Positions 31,179 to 40,590 of a stretch of 64,000 bases of DNA are shown in pieces. The notes beneath the pieces are model-generated. The model had not been told where the DNA came from and made no database searches. It was given only the letters and a program-made list of their open reading frames with translations. A program made the translations under genes and the position numbers. Each line of letters opens with the position of its first letter. Position 1 is the stretch's first letter. The stretch comes from Pedobacter sp. WC2423. GTDB lineage: Bacteria; Bacteroidota; Bacteroidia; Sphingobacteriales; Sphingobacteriaceae. The stretch is from assembly GCF_040822065.1 (NCBI RefSeq), contig NZ_CP162005.1, positions 3,038,001 to 3,102,000 of the forward strand, written 5' to 3'.

Positions 31179-32488
31179 TAATCTACTAATTTACGGCCTA
31201 TGCTGTTGTAATAATATCCCAAATCAATCATCTTCTGCAAGTCGTATAAGTTACGGCCATCAAAAATAACTTTATTCGCTAATTTCTCTTCCATCCGCTC
31301 AAAATCCGGATTACGGAAAACCGACCATTCTGTAGCAATCAGCAGGGCATCTGCACCTTCCAATGCTTCATATTGGTTTGGTGCATACTTCACTTTGTCA
31401 CCGATCTGGCCTCTTACATTTTCCATTCCTTCAGGATCAAAAACAGTAACTGTAGCACCGTGTTTGATCAGTTCGTCAATAATGTACAAAGCTGGTGCCT
31501 CACGGATATCATCGGTTTCCGGTTTAAAAGCAAGCCCCCACAGTGCAAAGTGTTTACCTTTTAAATCCGCTTTATAATAACGTAATAGTTTATCAACCAG
31601 TACAGTTTTTTGCTTTTCATTAATTTCCATGACTGCTTTCAGAATTTGGAAATCATATTGATTTTCTTCGGCCGATTTAGCCAGCGCCTGCACATCTTTC
31701 GGAAAGCAGGAGCCTCCGTATCCAATACCCGGAAACAGGAAACGTTTACCAATCCTGCCGTCAGAGCCTATTCCTTTACGCACAGCATCCACATCAGCAC
31801 CTACCAGTTCACAAAGGTTAGCGACTTCATTCATGAAAGTGATCTTTGTAGCCAGGAATGAGTTCGCTGCATATTTAGTCAGTTCTGAAGAACGTTCATC
31901 CATAAATAAAATCGGATTTCCCTGACGTACATAAGGTCCGTATAATTCGGCCATCAGCTTTTGTGCGCGTTCACTTCTTGTACCAATCACCACACGGTCA
32001 GGCTTCATAAAGTCTTCAACTGCCACGCCTTCACGCAGAAATTCCGGATTAGAAACCACATCGATCCGGATTGAAGTGTGTTCAGCGAATACAGCCTGTA
32101 CTTTATCTGCTGTTCCAACCGGAACGGTAGATTTATTGACAATAACTTTGTATTCGGTTACCAGTTTGGCAATATCTTTTGCTGCACCCAGAATATAGGA
32201 AAGATCTGCTGCACCATCTCCCCCGGGAGGCGTAGGCAAAGCCATAAAAATAATCTGTGCAGAAGCTACTGCCACCGCAAGATCAGTGGTAAAGGTTAAT
32301 CTTTTCTGCTCAATATTTCTAAGGAATAATACATCCAGCCCTGGTTCGTAAATAGGTATTTCCCCATTTTGCATTTTCAGGACCTTTGCTTCATTGATGT
32401 CAACACAAATTACAGTATTACCTGTTTCAGCAAGACAAGTCCCTGTTACAAGCCCTACATACCCTGTTCCGATTACGGCAATTTTCAT
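31178..32488 (-). CDS. ugd: UDP-glucose 6-dehydrogenase
   Basis: 436 residues. Oxidises UDP-glucose to UDP-glucuronate in two NAD-dependent steps. N-terminal motif [11 protein letters not shown] (about 6-16), the STVPVGT segment, catalytic Cys in [10 protein letters not shown] near 260, and the C-terminal domain with FDPEGMENV. First gene of a five-gene minus-strand operon (ugd, UXS, galE, hypothetical, rfbB) with spacings of -1, 6, 0 and 36 bp. A divergent Kdo-transferase gene starts 179 bp away. Confidence 0.96.
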   Translation of the reverse strand: MKIAVIGTGYVGLVTGTCLAETGNTVICVDINEAKVLKMQNGEIPIYEPGLDVLFLRNIEQKRLTFTTDLAVAVASAQIIFMALPTPPGGDGAADLSYILGAAKDIAKLVTEYKVIVNKSTVPVGTADKVQAVFAEHTSIRIDVVSNPEFLREGVAVEDFMKPDRVVIGTRSERAQKLMAELYGPYVRQGNPILFMDERSSELTKYAANSFLATKITFMNEVANLCELVGADVDAVRKGIGSDGRIGKRFLFPGIGYGGSCFPKDVQALAKSAEENQYDFQILKAVMEINEKQKTVLVDKLLRYYKADLKGKHFALWGLAFKPETDDIREAPALYIIDELIKHGATVTVFDPEGMENVRGQIGDKVKYAPNQYEALEGADALLIATEWSVFRNPDFERMEEKLANKVIFDGRNLYDLQKMIDLGYYYNSIGRKLVD

Positions 32489-32667
32489 ATATATATTTTA
32501 AAATATTTTTAACTCGTTTAAATTAATAACGCCCTGGTTCATTCGGTCATCCAAATTTCAACAGGCCCTCAGATACATCACACTAAAGCCTAACGACTTA
32601 ACATATATTCAGAAAATTTTAAATTTTAATCAAGTATCTTCGGCTAAGATAATAAATAAACAACAAA

Positions 32668-33888
32668 ATGCTTTTGCTTTATAATTTTGGTATCGCGCTT
32701 TACAGGGTGATTATTTTCATCGCTTCTTTCTTTAACCAGAAGGCCGGATTATTTCGGAAAGGCAGAGAAAACATCTTTAGTTTTATCGGAACCAAGGTAG
32801 ATGGAAAACAGAAACATGTCTGGTTCCATTTTGCATCGCTGGGTGAATTCGAACAGGGAAGAACTGTTTTAGAGCAGCTGAAGAAAAACTATCCCGGTAA
32901 AAAAATCATCGTTACTTTCTTCTCTCCTTCAGGTTATGAAATCCGTAAAAATTATGCATTGGCAGCTGGTGTTTTTTATCTGCCACTGGATACTAAAAAA
33001 AATGCAAAACAGTTTATAGCGCTTATTCAGCCTGAGATTGCAATTTTCACAAAGTATGAGTTCTGGTACCATTATTTTCAATTGCTCCATGAAAGAAAAG
33101 TACCACTGCTGATTATTTCAGGAATATTCAGGCCTGATCAGTTATTTTTTAAATGGTATGGTGGTTTTTACCGCAGCATGCTTGATTGTGTAACTCACTT
33201 TTTTGTACAGAATACCGAAAGTGTGGAATTGCTGAGCGGGCTGAATTATGATAATGTAAGCCTGAGTGGCGATACGCGCTTTGACAGGGTAGCGGAAAAT
33301 GTAGTAACGGTAAAACCTTTACCCTTGATTGAACAATTTTGCGGACAGGCACCTGTTTTTATTGCAGGCAGCACCTGGCCACAGGATGAGCAATTAGTAG
33401 CTGCTTTGATTTCAGCATATCCACAATGGAAATTCATTATTGCACCGCATGAGATTGATACTCCGCATATAGAACAGTTATTAAAGTTAGTGCCGGGCGC
33501 GCTGCGTTATACAAAGTTAACTGAACAGTTTTCTCCACCTGACAGCCAGGTAATGGTGATTGATAATATCGGCTTGCTTTCTTCAATTTACCAGTATGGG
33601 AAGATTGTTTATATCGGGGGTGGTTTTGGTGTGAGTATCCACAATACGCTGGAAGCTGCAGCTTTTGGTTTACCGGTGATCTTCGGCCCTAAGTATGATA
33701 AGTTTCAGGAAGCAAAAGATTTGCTGCGTTTAAATGCTGCAATTACCATCAAGTCTATGGCTGAACTTTCTGCAGCTTTTGAAAAGCTGCAGAAAGATAC
33801 AAATGCAGGGCCTGCAGCAAAAAAATATGTGCAGGATAAAACTGGTTCTACCCAACAGATTTTAAGCTATCTGGAACAGTATATTTAA
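32668..33888 (+). CDS. waaA: 3-deoxy-D-manno-octulosonic acid (Kdo) transferase
   Basis: 406 residues. Adds Kdo from CMP-Kdo to lipid A precursor at the inner membrane. One N-terminal membrane segment (about 4-22), then the GT30 glycosyltransferase fold with VWFHFASLGEFEQGR (here FASLGE), ITFFSPSGYE, a PEIAIFTKYEFWYH segment and the C-terminal YIGGGFGVSIHNTLEAAAFGLPVIFGP. It is divergent from the sugar operon and converges with hemH, with only one base between the stop codons. Full length, intact. Confidence 0.94.
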   Translation: MLLLYNFGIALYRVIIFIASFFNQKAGLFRKGRENIFSFIGTKVDGKQKHVWFHFASLGEFEQGRTVLEQLKKNYPGKKIIVTFFSPSGYEIRKNYALAAGVFYLPLDTKKNAKQFIALIQPEIAIFTKYEFWYHYFQLLHERKVPLLIISGIFRPDQLFFKWYGGFYRSMLDCVTHFFVQNTESVELLSGLNYDNVSLSGDTRFDRVAENVVTVKPLPLIEQFCGQAPVFIAGSTWPQDEQLVAALISAYPQWKFIIAPHEIDTPHIEQLLKLVPGALRYTKLTEQFSPPDSQVMVIDNIGLLSSIYQYGKIVYIGGGFGVSIHNTLEAAAFGLPVIFGPKYDKFQEAKDLLRLNAAITIKSMAELSAAFEKLQKDTNAGPAAKKYVQDKTGSTQQILSYLEQYI

Positions 33889-33889
33889 T

Positions 33890-34915
33890 TTATTTAGTAT
33901 GATGGTCTTTAACCATTTTCACTAAGGCAGCAATCCATTGAGGATGATCGTTTAAGCTGGAAACCAACTGCACTTCTTCTCCTCCTAATTTTTTGAATTC
34001 TTCACCGTATTCAACTGTTACTTCGTAAAGTGTCTCCAGACAATCTGCAACGAAAGCAGGACAGAATACCAATAGTCTTTTTTTGCCTTTTGCGGCTAAT
34101 TCTTTAAGGGTATCTGAGGTATAAGGTTGTACCCATGGTTCTTTTCCTAATCTGGATTGGAAACATACGGAGTATTTCGTAGCCGGGATATTCAGTTCGG
34201 CTGCAATCAGCCTTGCAGTATCATGGCATTGTGCGGAGTAACAGAATTTATTCACGTCTGTTAATGTAGCGCAGCAATCGGTAGTTTTAAGGCAGTGCTG
34301 ACCGGAGTGATCACATTTTTTAAGCTGACGTTCTGGTAAACCGTGGAAGCTGAACAGGATCTGATCGTAGGTTTCCGGCTGATATTTTTTAGCATTATCA
34401 GCAAATGTACTAATCATCATTTCGTTATCGTGAAAAGAGTTCACGAAAGATACTGGCGGAATAGTTTGCCATTTACCGACAATCTCCATGACTTTCTGAA
34501 TTACTGATCCTGTACTTGCTGAAGCGTATTGAGGGAATAATGGAATAACCTGAATACTCTCAACCAGTCCTGCTTTCATTCTATCCAATGCAGCTTCAAT
34601 GGAAGGGCTCTGATAACGCATAGCCAGCTCAACATGATAGTCTGAGCCCAGTTGTTCCTGTACTAATGCAGCTTGTATTTTACTGTAATATAAAAGGGGT
34701 GAGCCATTTTCATCCCAGATTTCTTTATAAAGTTTAGCAGTTTTAGGACTACGGAAAGGCACAATAATTCCTTTGACCAGTAGTGTCCTGCTTAATGTAC
34801 TGATGTCAATTACGCGCTCATCCATCAAAAACTGATCAAGATATTTACGCACATCTTTTACTTCCGGACTATCCGGAGTTCCTAAATTCACTAATAATAC
34901 ACCCTTTTTTCCCAT
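33890..34915 (-). CDS. hemH: Ferrochelatase
   Basis: 341 residues. Inserts iron into a porphyrin in the last part of heme synthesis, cytosolic or membrane-associated. Starts MGKKGVLLVNLGTPDSPE. The metal-binding His lies in FSFHGLP, and the C-terminal block FCPAFVADCLETLYE is conserved. The segment after SFHGLP is rich in Cys (KCDHSGQHCLKTTDCC, then KFCYSAQCHD), as in some ferrochelatases that may carry an iron-sulfur cluster, although the usual cluster motif is at another place. It converges with waaA. A TATATTTG box lies about 50 bp upstream. Confidence 0.95.
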   Translation of the reverse strand: MGKKGVLLVNLGTPDSPEVKDVRKYLDQFLMDERVIDISTLSRTLLVKGIIVPFRSPKTAKLYKEIWDENGSPLLYYSKIQAALVQEQLGSDYHVELAMRYQSPSIEAALDRMKAGLVESIQVIPLFPQYASASTGSVIQKVMEIVGKWQTIPPVSFVNSFHDNEMMISTFADNAKKYQPETYDQILFSFHGLPERQLKKCDHSGQHCLKTTDCCATLTDVNKFCYSAQCHDTARLIAAELNIPATKYSVCFQSRLGKEPWVQPYTSDTLKELAAKGKKRLLVFCPAFVADCLETLYEVTVEYGEEFKKLGGEEVQLVSSLNDHPQWIAALVKMVKDHHTK

Positions 34916-34964
34916 AGTTTATGTAAAAAACAACACTGGTATTAACCAGAGCTGATTTAAGCAG

Positions 34965-34972
34965 CAAATATA
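34965..34972 (-). promoter_or_regulatory. hemH: Candidate -7 box for hemH
   Basis: The minus strand reads TATATTTG, a TAnnTTTG match, 50 bp upstream of the start. No clear -33 element. Confidence 0.4.
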
Positions 34973-35039
34973 CATTATGCTTAATGTGCCTTTGAACGGC
35001 TTTTGAATAATTACTTTTTAATGATGAACAAATTTTCAG

Positions 35040-35903
35040 CTAAAAAGACTCCAGTTTGGCTTTGACTTTTTCCATCAGCCACATTGGTGTAGAAGTCGCT
35101 CCGCAAATACCAATTTTATCGTTTACACTAAACCAGTTCAGGTCCAGTTCTTCTATATTGGAGATGAAATAAGAGTGTTCATTGAATTTTTTACAAACAT
35201 CATAAAGGACTTTTCCGTTAGATGATTTTTTACCGGATACAAAAATTATCCTGTCATAGTTGACCACAAAGTTCTCCAGGTCTTCATAACGGTTAGAAAC
35301 CTGCCTGCAAATCGTATCGTTTGCTTTCACTTCATATCCGCGGCTTAATAACTGCTCTTTGATGTGATAGAATTTATCTGTGCTTTTAGTAGTCTGACTG
35401 TAAAGGGTAAATTTACCGGGCAAATCTACGTGATCAAGTTCTGCAAGATCCTGAAAAACGATAGCGTTACCATCTGTCTGCCCTTGTAATCCGATCACTT
35501 CTGCATGACCGTGTTTTCCAAAGATTAAGATTTGCTCTTTATCGTCATAGGAGTTTTTAATCCTGTTTTGCAGTTTTAAAACAACCGGACAGGAAGCATC
35601 AATTAAAATCAGGTTATTTTCCAGTGCCAGCTGATAGGTAGAAGGCGCTTCTCCGTGAGCTCTGATCAGTACTTTTTCATCGCGTAGCTGCTGTAATTGT
35701 TCGTGGTCAATAATCCTCAGGCCTTTATCGGTTAAGCGCTTTACTTCTTCATCATTGTGTACGATATCACCAAGGCAGTATAAGTAGTCTTCTTCAGCTA
35801 AAATATCTTCAGCCATTTCTATAGCATATACTACCCCGAAACAAAATCCTGAGGCTTTATCTATCGTAACGGCTAAATCATATTTCATAGGAGTTGTTTT
35901 CAA
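35040..35903 (-). CDS. ispH: 4-hydroxy-3-methylbut-2-enyl diphosphate reductase
   Basis: 287 residues. Iron-sulfur enzyme that ends the MEP pathway and produces IPP and DMAPP. The three conserved Cys ligands are present in SGFCFGVVYAIE (about 21), DASCPVVLKLQ (about 105) and NDTICRQV (about 195). The HGEAP and GKHGHAEVIG segments and SSNGKVL are typical. Two in-frame starts are possible (35903 or 35888, MKYDLAV); the shorter is as plausible. A TAATTTTG box is 10 bp upstream of the longer start. Confidence 0.95.
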   Translation of the reverse strand: MKTTPMKYDLAVTIDKASGFCFGVVYAIEMAEDILAEEDYLYCLGDIVHNDEEVKRLTDKGLRIIDHEQLQQLRDEKVLIRAHGEAPSTYQLALENNLILIDASCPVVLKLQNRIKNSYDDKEQILIFGKHGHAEVIGLQGQTDGNAIVFQDLAELDHVDLPGKFTLYSQTTKSTDKFYHIKEQLLSRGYEVKANDTICRQVSNRYEDLENFVVNYDRIIFVSGKKSSNGKVLYDVCKKFNEHSYFISNIEELDLNWFSVNDKIGICGATSTPMWLMEKVKAKLESF

Positions 35904-35912
35904 TTGATACTA

Positions 35913-35920
35913 CAAAATTA
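35913..35920 (-). promoter_or_regulatory. ispH: Candidate -7 box for ispH
   Basis: The minus strand reads TAATTTTG, a TAnnTTTG match, 10 bp upstream of the first ATG. That short leader favours the second ATG at 35888. Confidence 0.35.
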
Positions 35921-35948
35921 CGCAAAAAGAGTTTCATATCAATGTCAG

Positions 35949-36989
35949 TTATTTTTTGCGTGGCTGAAAGATCCTGATCGAAATTGCCTGCAGTAAAGAA
36001 ATGACAAGAAAAAACATCTGGACGGGATGAAGTAAGACATTCCAGATGGCGTTTTGTCCGGATAGAAAAGAAATCATAATCCTGCTCAGGAAAATAAGCC
36101 CGACCGGAAGGATCAGTAACCGATAGTCATAATCGGCCAGGATATAAAGGGGGCCTCCTATGATCAATAGCAGGTATAAAAGGGCTACGAAGCTATTATT
36201 TCCGAAATTCCTTAGCAGACGCTGACCGGTTTTCTGCATTAAATCGTTTTGGTGTGCTGACACATAGCTATAGATCAATTTATTTCCAAGCAGAGTTTCT
36301 GCTTTAAATTTCTCTTGTTTAACGGCCTTAACAATTTCCATGGCTTCGGGTATCTCCCCTTTTAGCCGGCGGTGCCATTCGTATTTTTTATAGATAGCGG
36401 CATCAAAAAACATGCATTGGTTTGTTCCTGCGGAAAATGCAGGACTGGAAAAGAGACGGATGAGCCTTAGTGGGATTAAATTCAGCAGTACAAAATTATT
36501 TAGCGGCAGCAAACAGTAATTGAAGAGCCCGCTAATAGATTGGGTAGGAATGATGTTTAACAGCGTCAGGTTAAAAACTTTAGCCCGATAGATCAAACTA
36601 TTGATCAATCCATCACAAATGATGGTATGAGTACCTAAGAATAAGAAATAATCGCCGGTGGCTTCATCTTCAGCTGCACCGTTTTTCTGCTTTCTGAGGT
36701 TAAAGCGACGGTCTGCTGCACAGAAATTGATGAGTTCTGCAGATTGAGCTGCATTTTCATGGTGCTGGATAATGACTTCGATGTTGTAATAGTCTTGTGC
36801 TTTAAGTGTATGGAGCAGTTCCAGCAAACCTGCGGTATCGGGTGCAGCCTCAATCAATACCGACACCTTGTCATCGAAATGCCTGCCGTAAATTCCAAGT
36901 TTAGGGTTAGACAGGAAATTAAATAAGGTTACACAGAACCGAAGGACAAGGAAAACAAGAATGATATAGATTGTGCTGATTATAAGCAT
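35949..36989 (-). CDS. Glycosyltransferase family 2-like membrane protein with degenerate active site
   Basis: 346 residues. Layout of a membrane GT2 enzyme: one N-terminal helix (about 2-24), a soluble GT-A-like domain (about 42-225) and three or four C-terminal helices (after 255). The sequence departs from active enzymes: where the family has an ATGDYxLFxDAD metal-binding motif, this reads ATGDYFLFLGTHT at about 110-122, so the DxD Asp residues are missing. The start of the domain also lacks the usual P-x-R-N-E (VSVLIEAAPD). It may be an inactive relative or use another substrate. It overlaps no gene; the PRT gene ends 1 base upstream. Confidence 0.7.
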   Translation of the reverse strand: MLIISTIYIILVFLVLRFCVTLFNFLSNPKLGIYGRHFDDKVSVLIEAAPDTAGLLELLHTLKAQDYYNIEVIIQHHENAAQSAELINFCAADRRFNLRKQKNGAAEDEATGDYFLFLGTHTIICDGLINSLIYRAKVFNLTLLNIIPTQSISGLFNYCLLPLNNFVLLNLIPLRLIRLFSSPAFSAGTNQCMFFDAAIYKKYEWHRRLKGEIPEAMEIVKAVKQEKFKAETLLGNKLIYSYVSAHQNDLMQKTGQRLLRNFGNNSFVALLYLLLIIGGPLYILADYDYRLLILPVGLIFLSRIMISFLSGQNAIWNVLLHPVQMFFLVISLLQAISIRIFQPRKK

Positions 36990-36990
36990 A

Positions 36991-37500
36991 CTAGCTTAAA
37001 TAAACACCATCCTCCTGCCCTGCTACATCAAGAACTACATCTACATGCTCTTTTAACACAGTAGCCATCTGCAAACCTACAAAATCTGTCGCTACAGGGT
37101 ATATTTTATGACTTCTGTCTACCAGCACTACGGTACGGATCTTTTTGTGCGGGGTATTCAGGAATACACCAAATCCATAGGCCAGGGTTTTACCGCTATT
37201 TAACACATCATCAACCAGGATGATCACTTTATTTTTCACTTTAGCTGGTTCCAGATCAGTTGTTGCTTTCAGGCAGCTGTTCTCTTTTTCCAGGTCAATT
37301 CTAAGCATAGTGACAGTCAGGTCAGAGATTTCCTGCAAAACTGTCTTTAGTCTGAGGGCAAGTTTATAGCCTCTGTCCCATATGCCTGCAAGTACAATTT
37401 CCTTCTCGTTTAAATTGTCCTCCAGGATCTGATAAGCTATACGGTTAATTTTCTGCTGAATCTGTTTTTTATCCAGAATAAGTAATTGTGAATCGGCCAT
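36991..37500 (-). CDS. Phosphoribosyltransferase, PyrR-like
   Basis: 169 residues. Type I PRT fold with the PRPP-binding loop VIILVDDVLNSGKTLAYG (about 92-109). The later VLVDRSHKIYPVATDFVGL block matches PyrR proteins, which bind uridine nucleotides and PRPP, regulate pyrimidine genes and may have weak uracil phosphoribosyltransferase activity. RNA regulation by PyrR cannot be tested here because no pyrimidine gene is adjacent. Gene spacing suggests co-transcription with the GT2-like gene, with a 1-base gap. Confidence 0.85.
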   Translation of the reverse strand: MADSQLLILDKKQIQQKINRIAYQILEDNLNEKEIVLAGIWDRGYKLALRLKTVLQEISDLTVTMLRIDLEKENSCLKATTDLEPAKVKNKVIILVDDVLNSGKTLAYGFGVFLNTPHKKIRTVVLVDRSHKIYPVATDFVGLQMATVLKEHVDVVLDVAGQEDGVYLS

Positions 37501-37632
37501 CTAAATTATGATTGTTTTAAGGGACAAAAAGAAGGATTTATTATCTCAACCAAATATCAGAAAAATAATTTCAAAATGGTGCAACGTTTACAAGGTCTGT
37601 GCGTCTAATTTGTATAAACTAATAAAACTAAG

Positions 37633-38346
37633 ATGATGAAGTCGAATTTTTTACTCAAACCAACACTGCTTTTACTGATCACTGCTTCTTTCAGTGCATT
37701 TACTTTAAAAGCTCAGGATACTAAAAACATAGCTTTAAGTAATGTTTCAGGGGTAAGTGTCCATGCAGGAATTGACTTATTTATTACCCAGGGCAATACG
37801 GAATCTGCTAAAATTGTAGCCAACAGAGATTTTATCAACGAAGTCGTTGTAGAAAACAACGGGGGAAATGTAAAAGTGACCTGGAAAGAAAATCATGGTT
37901 CAAATTTCATGAAAAATAAAAGCGCTAAGGTCTACATCACTTATAAAACACTAAATAGCATTGCTGCAAGCAGCGGAAGCTCTTTAAAGACTGAAAACAC
38001 TTTAAAAACTGGTTCGCTTGATGCTAAGGTTTCTTCGGGTGCAAGTATGACTGCAAGTATTGTTTGTAAAGATCTTCAGCTCAAAGTGAGCAGCGGGGCT
38101 TCCTCTTCTTTTTCCGGAACAGCGTCCAATCTGGATGTTAAAGCAAGTTCTGGCGCTAATGTGAAAGCTTTAGAGCTAAAAACTGACTATGCAAATGCTA
38201 CGGCAAGTTCTGGTGGGGATATTGAAATCAATGTGGCAAAAGCATTGGAAACTACTTCAAGCAGTGGTGGTAGTATCAATTATAAAGGAGGGGCAAGTTT
38301 AAAAAACAACTCTTCCAGAAGTGGTAATGTGAACAGGATAAATTAA
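37633..38346 (+). CDS. Exported head-GIN domain (DUF2807) protein
   Basis: 237 residues. Signal peptide (about 1-27, ending TLKAQ) and then a right-handed beta-helix-like domain with many repeated Ser-Ser-Gly turns (AASSGSSLK, KVSSGASM, KASSGANV, TASSGGDI, TSSSGGSI). These DUF2807 proteins are widespread in Bacteroidota, probably periplasmic or surface-exposed, with no known reaction. It is monocistronic, with a strong terminator 20 bp downstream. Confidence 0.9.
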   Translation: MMKSNFLLKPTLLLLITASFSAFTLKAQDTKNIALSNVSGVSVHAGIDLFITQGNTESAKIVANRDFINEVVVENNGGNVKVTWKENHGSNFMKNKSAKVYITYKTLNSIAASSGSSLKTENTLKTGSLDAKVSSGASMTASIVCKDLQLKVSSGASSSFSGTASNLDVKASSGANVKALELKTDYANATASSGGDIEINVAKALETTSSSGGSINYKGGASLKNNSSRSGNVNRIN

Positions 38347-38365
38347 TTTTTGAGTTTTTAAAAGC

Positions 38366-38401
38366 AAAACCCCTGACCTATTGCCATTGGCCAGGGGTTT
38401 T
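38366..38401. terminator. Terminator between the head-GIN gene and a converging gene
   Basis: AAAACCCCTG (38366-38375) pairs with CAGGGGTTTT (38392-38401), followed by TTTATT. The opposite strand has a run of A and T too, so it may serve both converging genes. Confidence 0.88.
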
Positions 38402-38404
38402 TTA

Positions 38405-38803
38405 TTACTTTTTATAAGGGTAGTATATGAAATTAGCTCCTTCGGGAACAATGACAAATACACACATAAAGTCTTCTGGCTTTTTATAATTCTTCAGGAA
38501 GAGCTCTTTAAGCTCAGGTTTGATGATGCCTTTTTCTATAAATTCTTCGACCATCGAAGCCTGGATATTCCAATTGGTATTCAGTTCTTCTTTGTTTAAG
38601 ATCATCTCTCCTATGGATACGGTGTGCTGGTGGGCTACAAATATCGGATTCAGAGATACGCCTTCAGCAATAATCTCCAATGCAATCTCCCTGATAGAAT
38701 CTGCATAAAGTTCCAGATCCTTTTCCAGGCTAACCAGCGGGCTAACCTTTTTCTCAGTTTTCCCTTCTTCAGGCTGTTGAGGCAATAACTCTTCTATATC
38801 CAT
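38405..38803 (-). CDS. Hypothetical cytosolic protein
   Basis: 132 residues, acidic, no signal or membrane helix. It starts MDIEELLPQQPEEGKTEKK with a flexible N terminus. A folded part follows from about residue 25, ending in VFVIVPEGANFIYYPYKK. I do not recognise the family. It lies 5 bp after the rlmD stop on the same strand, so the two are likely co-transcribed. No motif suggests a reaction. Confidence 0.7.
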   Translation of the reverse strand: MDIEELLPQQPEEGKTEKKVSPLVSLEKDLELYADSIREIALEIIAEGVSLNPIFVAHQHTVSIGEMILNKEELNTNWNIQASMVEEFIEKGIIKPELKELFLKNYKKPEDFMCVFVIVPEGANFIYYPYKK

Positions 38804-38808
38804 GTTAT

Positions 38809-40224
38809 TTATTTGATCAGATTTAATAAAACTACGTTCTCCACGTGTTGTGTATGCGGGAACATGTCAACCGGTTTAATACGGCTTACTTCATATTTCT
38901 CTTTCAGTAAAGCCAGATCTCTTGCCTGTGTGGCTGCGTTACAGCTTACATAAACAATTTTCTCTGCTTCCATTTCCAGTAATCTTTCTACTACATCGGT
39001 ATGCATTCCTGCGCGTGGCGGATCAGTAATTACCACATCTGGTTTACCGTGTGCTGTAATAAAGTCTGTAGTCAGAATATCTTTCATGTCACCTGCATAG
39101 AAAACAGTGTTTTCGATACCATTCAATTCTGAGTTGAATTTGGCATCTTCTATAGCTGTTGGTACATATTCTATACCGATAACCTGTTTTACACTGCCTG
39201 CAATAAAGTTAGCGATTGTTCCTGCTCCTGTGTAAAGGTCATAAACTAATTCATCGCCTTTAAAGCCTGCAAATTCTTTAGTGATTTTATAAAGTTCGTG
39301 TGCCTGCAGTGAGTTGGTCTGGTAAAATGATTTCGCTCCGATCTTAAATTTAAGGCCGTTCATTTCTTCGAAGATATAGTCTCTTCCTGCATAAGTGATC
39401 ACATCCTGATCAAATATAGTATCGTTCTTTTTCTGATTAAGAATGTAAAGCAGGGAAGTTATTTCAGGGAAATTAACTTTCAGGTGCTCCATTAATCCGT
39501 TCACCTGCGCTGGTTCTGCATAGGCAAAAACAACCACAACCATCACTTCGCCTGTAGAAGAGGTACGGATAATCAGGTTTCTCAGGCTTCCTTCGTGGTT
39601 ACGGAGGTCATAAAAGCTTAAGTCATTTTTAAGGGCATAGGCTCTTACTTCATTTCTTAAGGTATTGGATGGTTCTGCCTGCAGATAGCAGTGCTGAATG
39701 TCAAGAATTTTATCAAAACGTAACGGAACGTGGAAACCGAGTGCATTCATTTCCAGATCGTCACGATCTGTCATATCCTGTGCATTTAACCAGCGTTTGT
39801 TGGAGAAAGTATATTCAAGCTTATTCCGGTAATATTTGTTTTCAGCAGAGCCTAAAATTGGTTCCATTGAAGAAGTATCTACTTTTGCAAGACGCTGTAG
39901 TGCTGCTTCAACGTTTTTTTGTTTGAAGTGCAGTTGTGCATCATATTGCATGTGTTGCCATTTACAGCCTCCACAAGTACCAAAATGCTCGCAAAATGGA
40001 TCTGTCCGCAGGTCTGAAGCGGTATGCAGTGTTTCAATGACTGCTTCTGCAAAATTCTTTTTCTTTTTTACGATTTTGACATCAACGATATCACCTGGTA
40101 CGGCTTTATCTACAAACACAACTAATTCATCTGCTTTGGCTACTCCTTTGCCTTCTTCAGCAATATCAATTATACTTAAATTGGGCAGGATGGTAACCGT
40201 TCCAGCTTTTCTATTTCTACTCAT
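38809..40224 (-). CDS. rlmD: 23S rRNA (uracil-5-)-methyltransferase, RlmD/RumA type
   Basis: 471 residues. SAM-dependent methyltransferase that makes 5-methyluridine in rRNA; the exact base is inferred from the family. N-terminal TRAM domain (about 14-65), then an iron-sulfur Cys cluster (CEHFGTCGGCKWQ, Cys 78, 84 and 87, plus a later HCYLQ). The SAM-binding region is LVYDLYTGAGTIANFIA. The catalytic pair is ITDPPRAGM and IVYVSCNAAT with the nucleophilic Cys. The C terminus PVDMFPHTQHVENVVLL is standard. Confidence 0.93.
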   Translation of the reverse strand: MSRNRKAGTVTILPNLSIIDIAEEGKGVAKADELVVFVDKAVPGDIVDVKIVKKKKNFAEAVIETLHTASDLRTDPFCEHFGTCGGCKWQHMQYDAQLHFKQKNVEAALQRLAKVDTSSMEPILGSAENKYYRNKLEYTFSNKRWLNAQDMTDRDDLEMNALGFHVPLRFDKILDIQHCYLQAEPSNTLRNEVRAYALKNDLSFYDLRNHEGSLRNLIIRTSSTGEVMVVVVFAYAEPAQVNGLMEHLKVNFPEITSLLYILNQKKNDTIFDQDVITYAGRDYIFEEMNGLKFKIGAKSFYQTNSLQAHELYKITKEFAGFKGDELVYDLYTGAGTIANFIAGSVKQVIGIEYVPTAIEDAKFNSELNGIENTVFYAGDMKDILTTDFITAHGKPDVVITDPPRAGMHTDVVERLLEMEAEKIVYVSCNAATQARDLALLKEKYEVSRIKPVDMFPHTQHVENVVLLNLIK

Positions 40225-40371
40225 TCTGCTGCAAAGCTAAAACTTGTATTTAACAGTTCCTATTTTTTTTAGCTTCCTGAATAGTAAGATGATAAATTTA
40301 CAATGGATAATCAGGGCACAGGGATTTTATCTGGATATAATTATACCCATCAGCGTGGTGAAATTGACTGT

Positions 40372-40488
40372 TCAGCTCCCAATTCCGAAAACCTTCAGGA
40401 TAATTCCTAAAAGGCCTCCGTCAAGGTTAAAGCTGACATCGAATTTCTCTTCTACCAGAATGGTAATTTCTAAAACCTCTTTGCTCAT
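40372..40488 (-). CDS. Possible 38-residue small protein
   Basis: An ATG at 40488 opens a frame of 38 codons: MSKEVLEITILVEEKFDVSF followed by a Gly-rich hydrophobic end that includes GGLLGIILKVFGIG. It falls in a 366-bp gap between rlmD and the TetR gene and has no overlap. A TTACTTTG stretch about 20 bp upstream is one base off the -7 consensus. Coding support is only the frame and composition. It could be a chance frame or a small regulatory peptide. Confidence 0.35.
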   Translation of the reverse strand: MSKEVLEITILVEEKFDVSFNLDGGLLGIILKVFGIGS

Positions 40489-40590
40489 TGTAAATGATGT
40501 TACAAAGTAAATATAGAGGTTTATATACCGAAAACCAAATTGGTATACACGATTGATATTAACAAATTGTCAACAATTTATACAGTGGGT

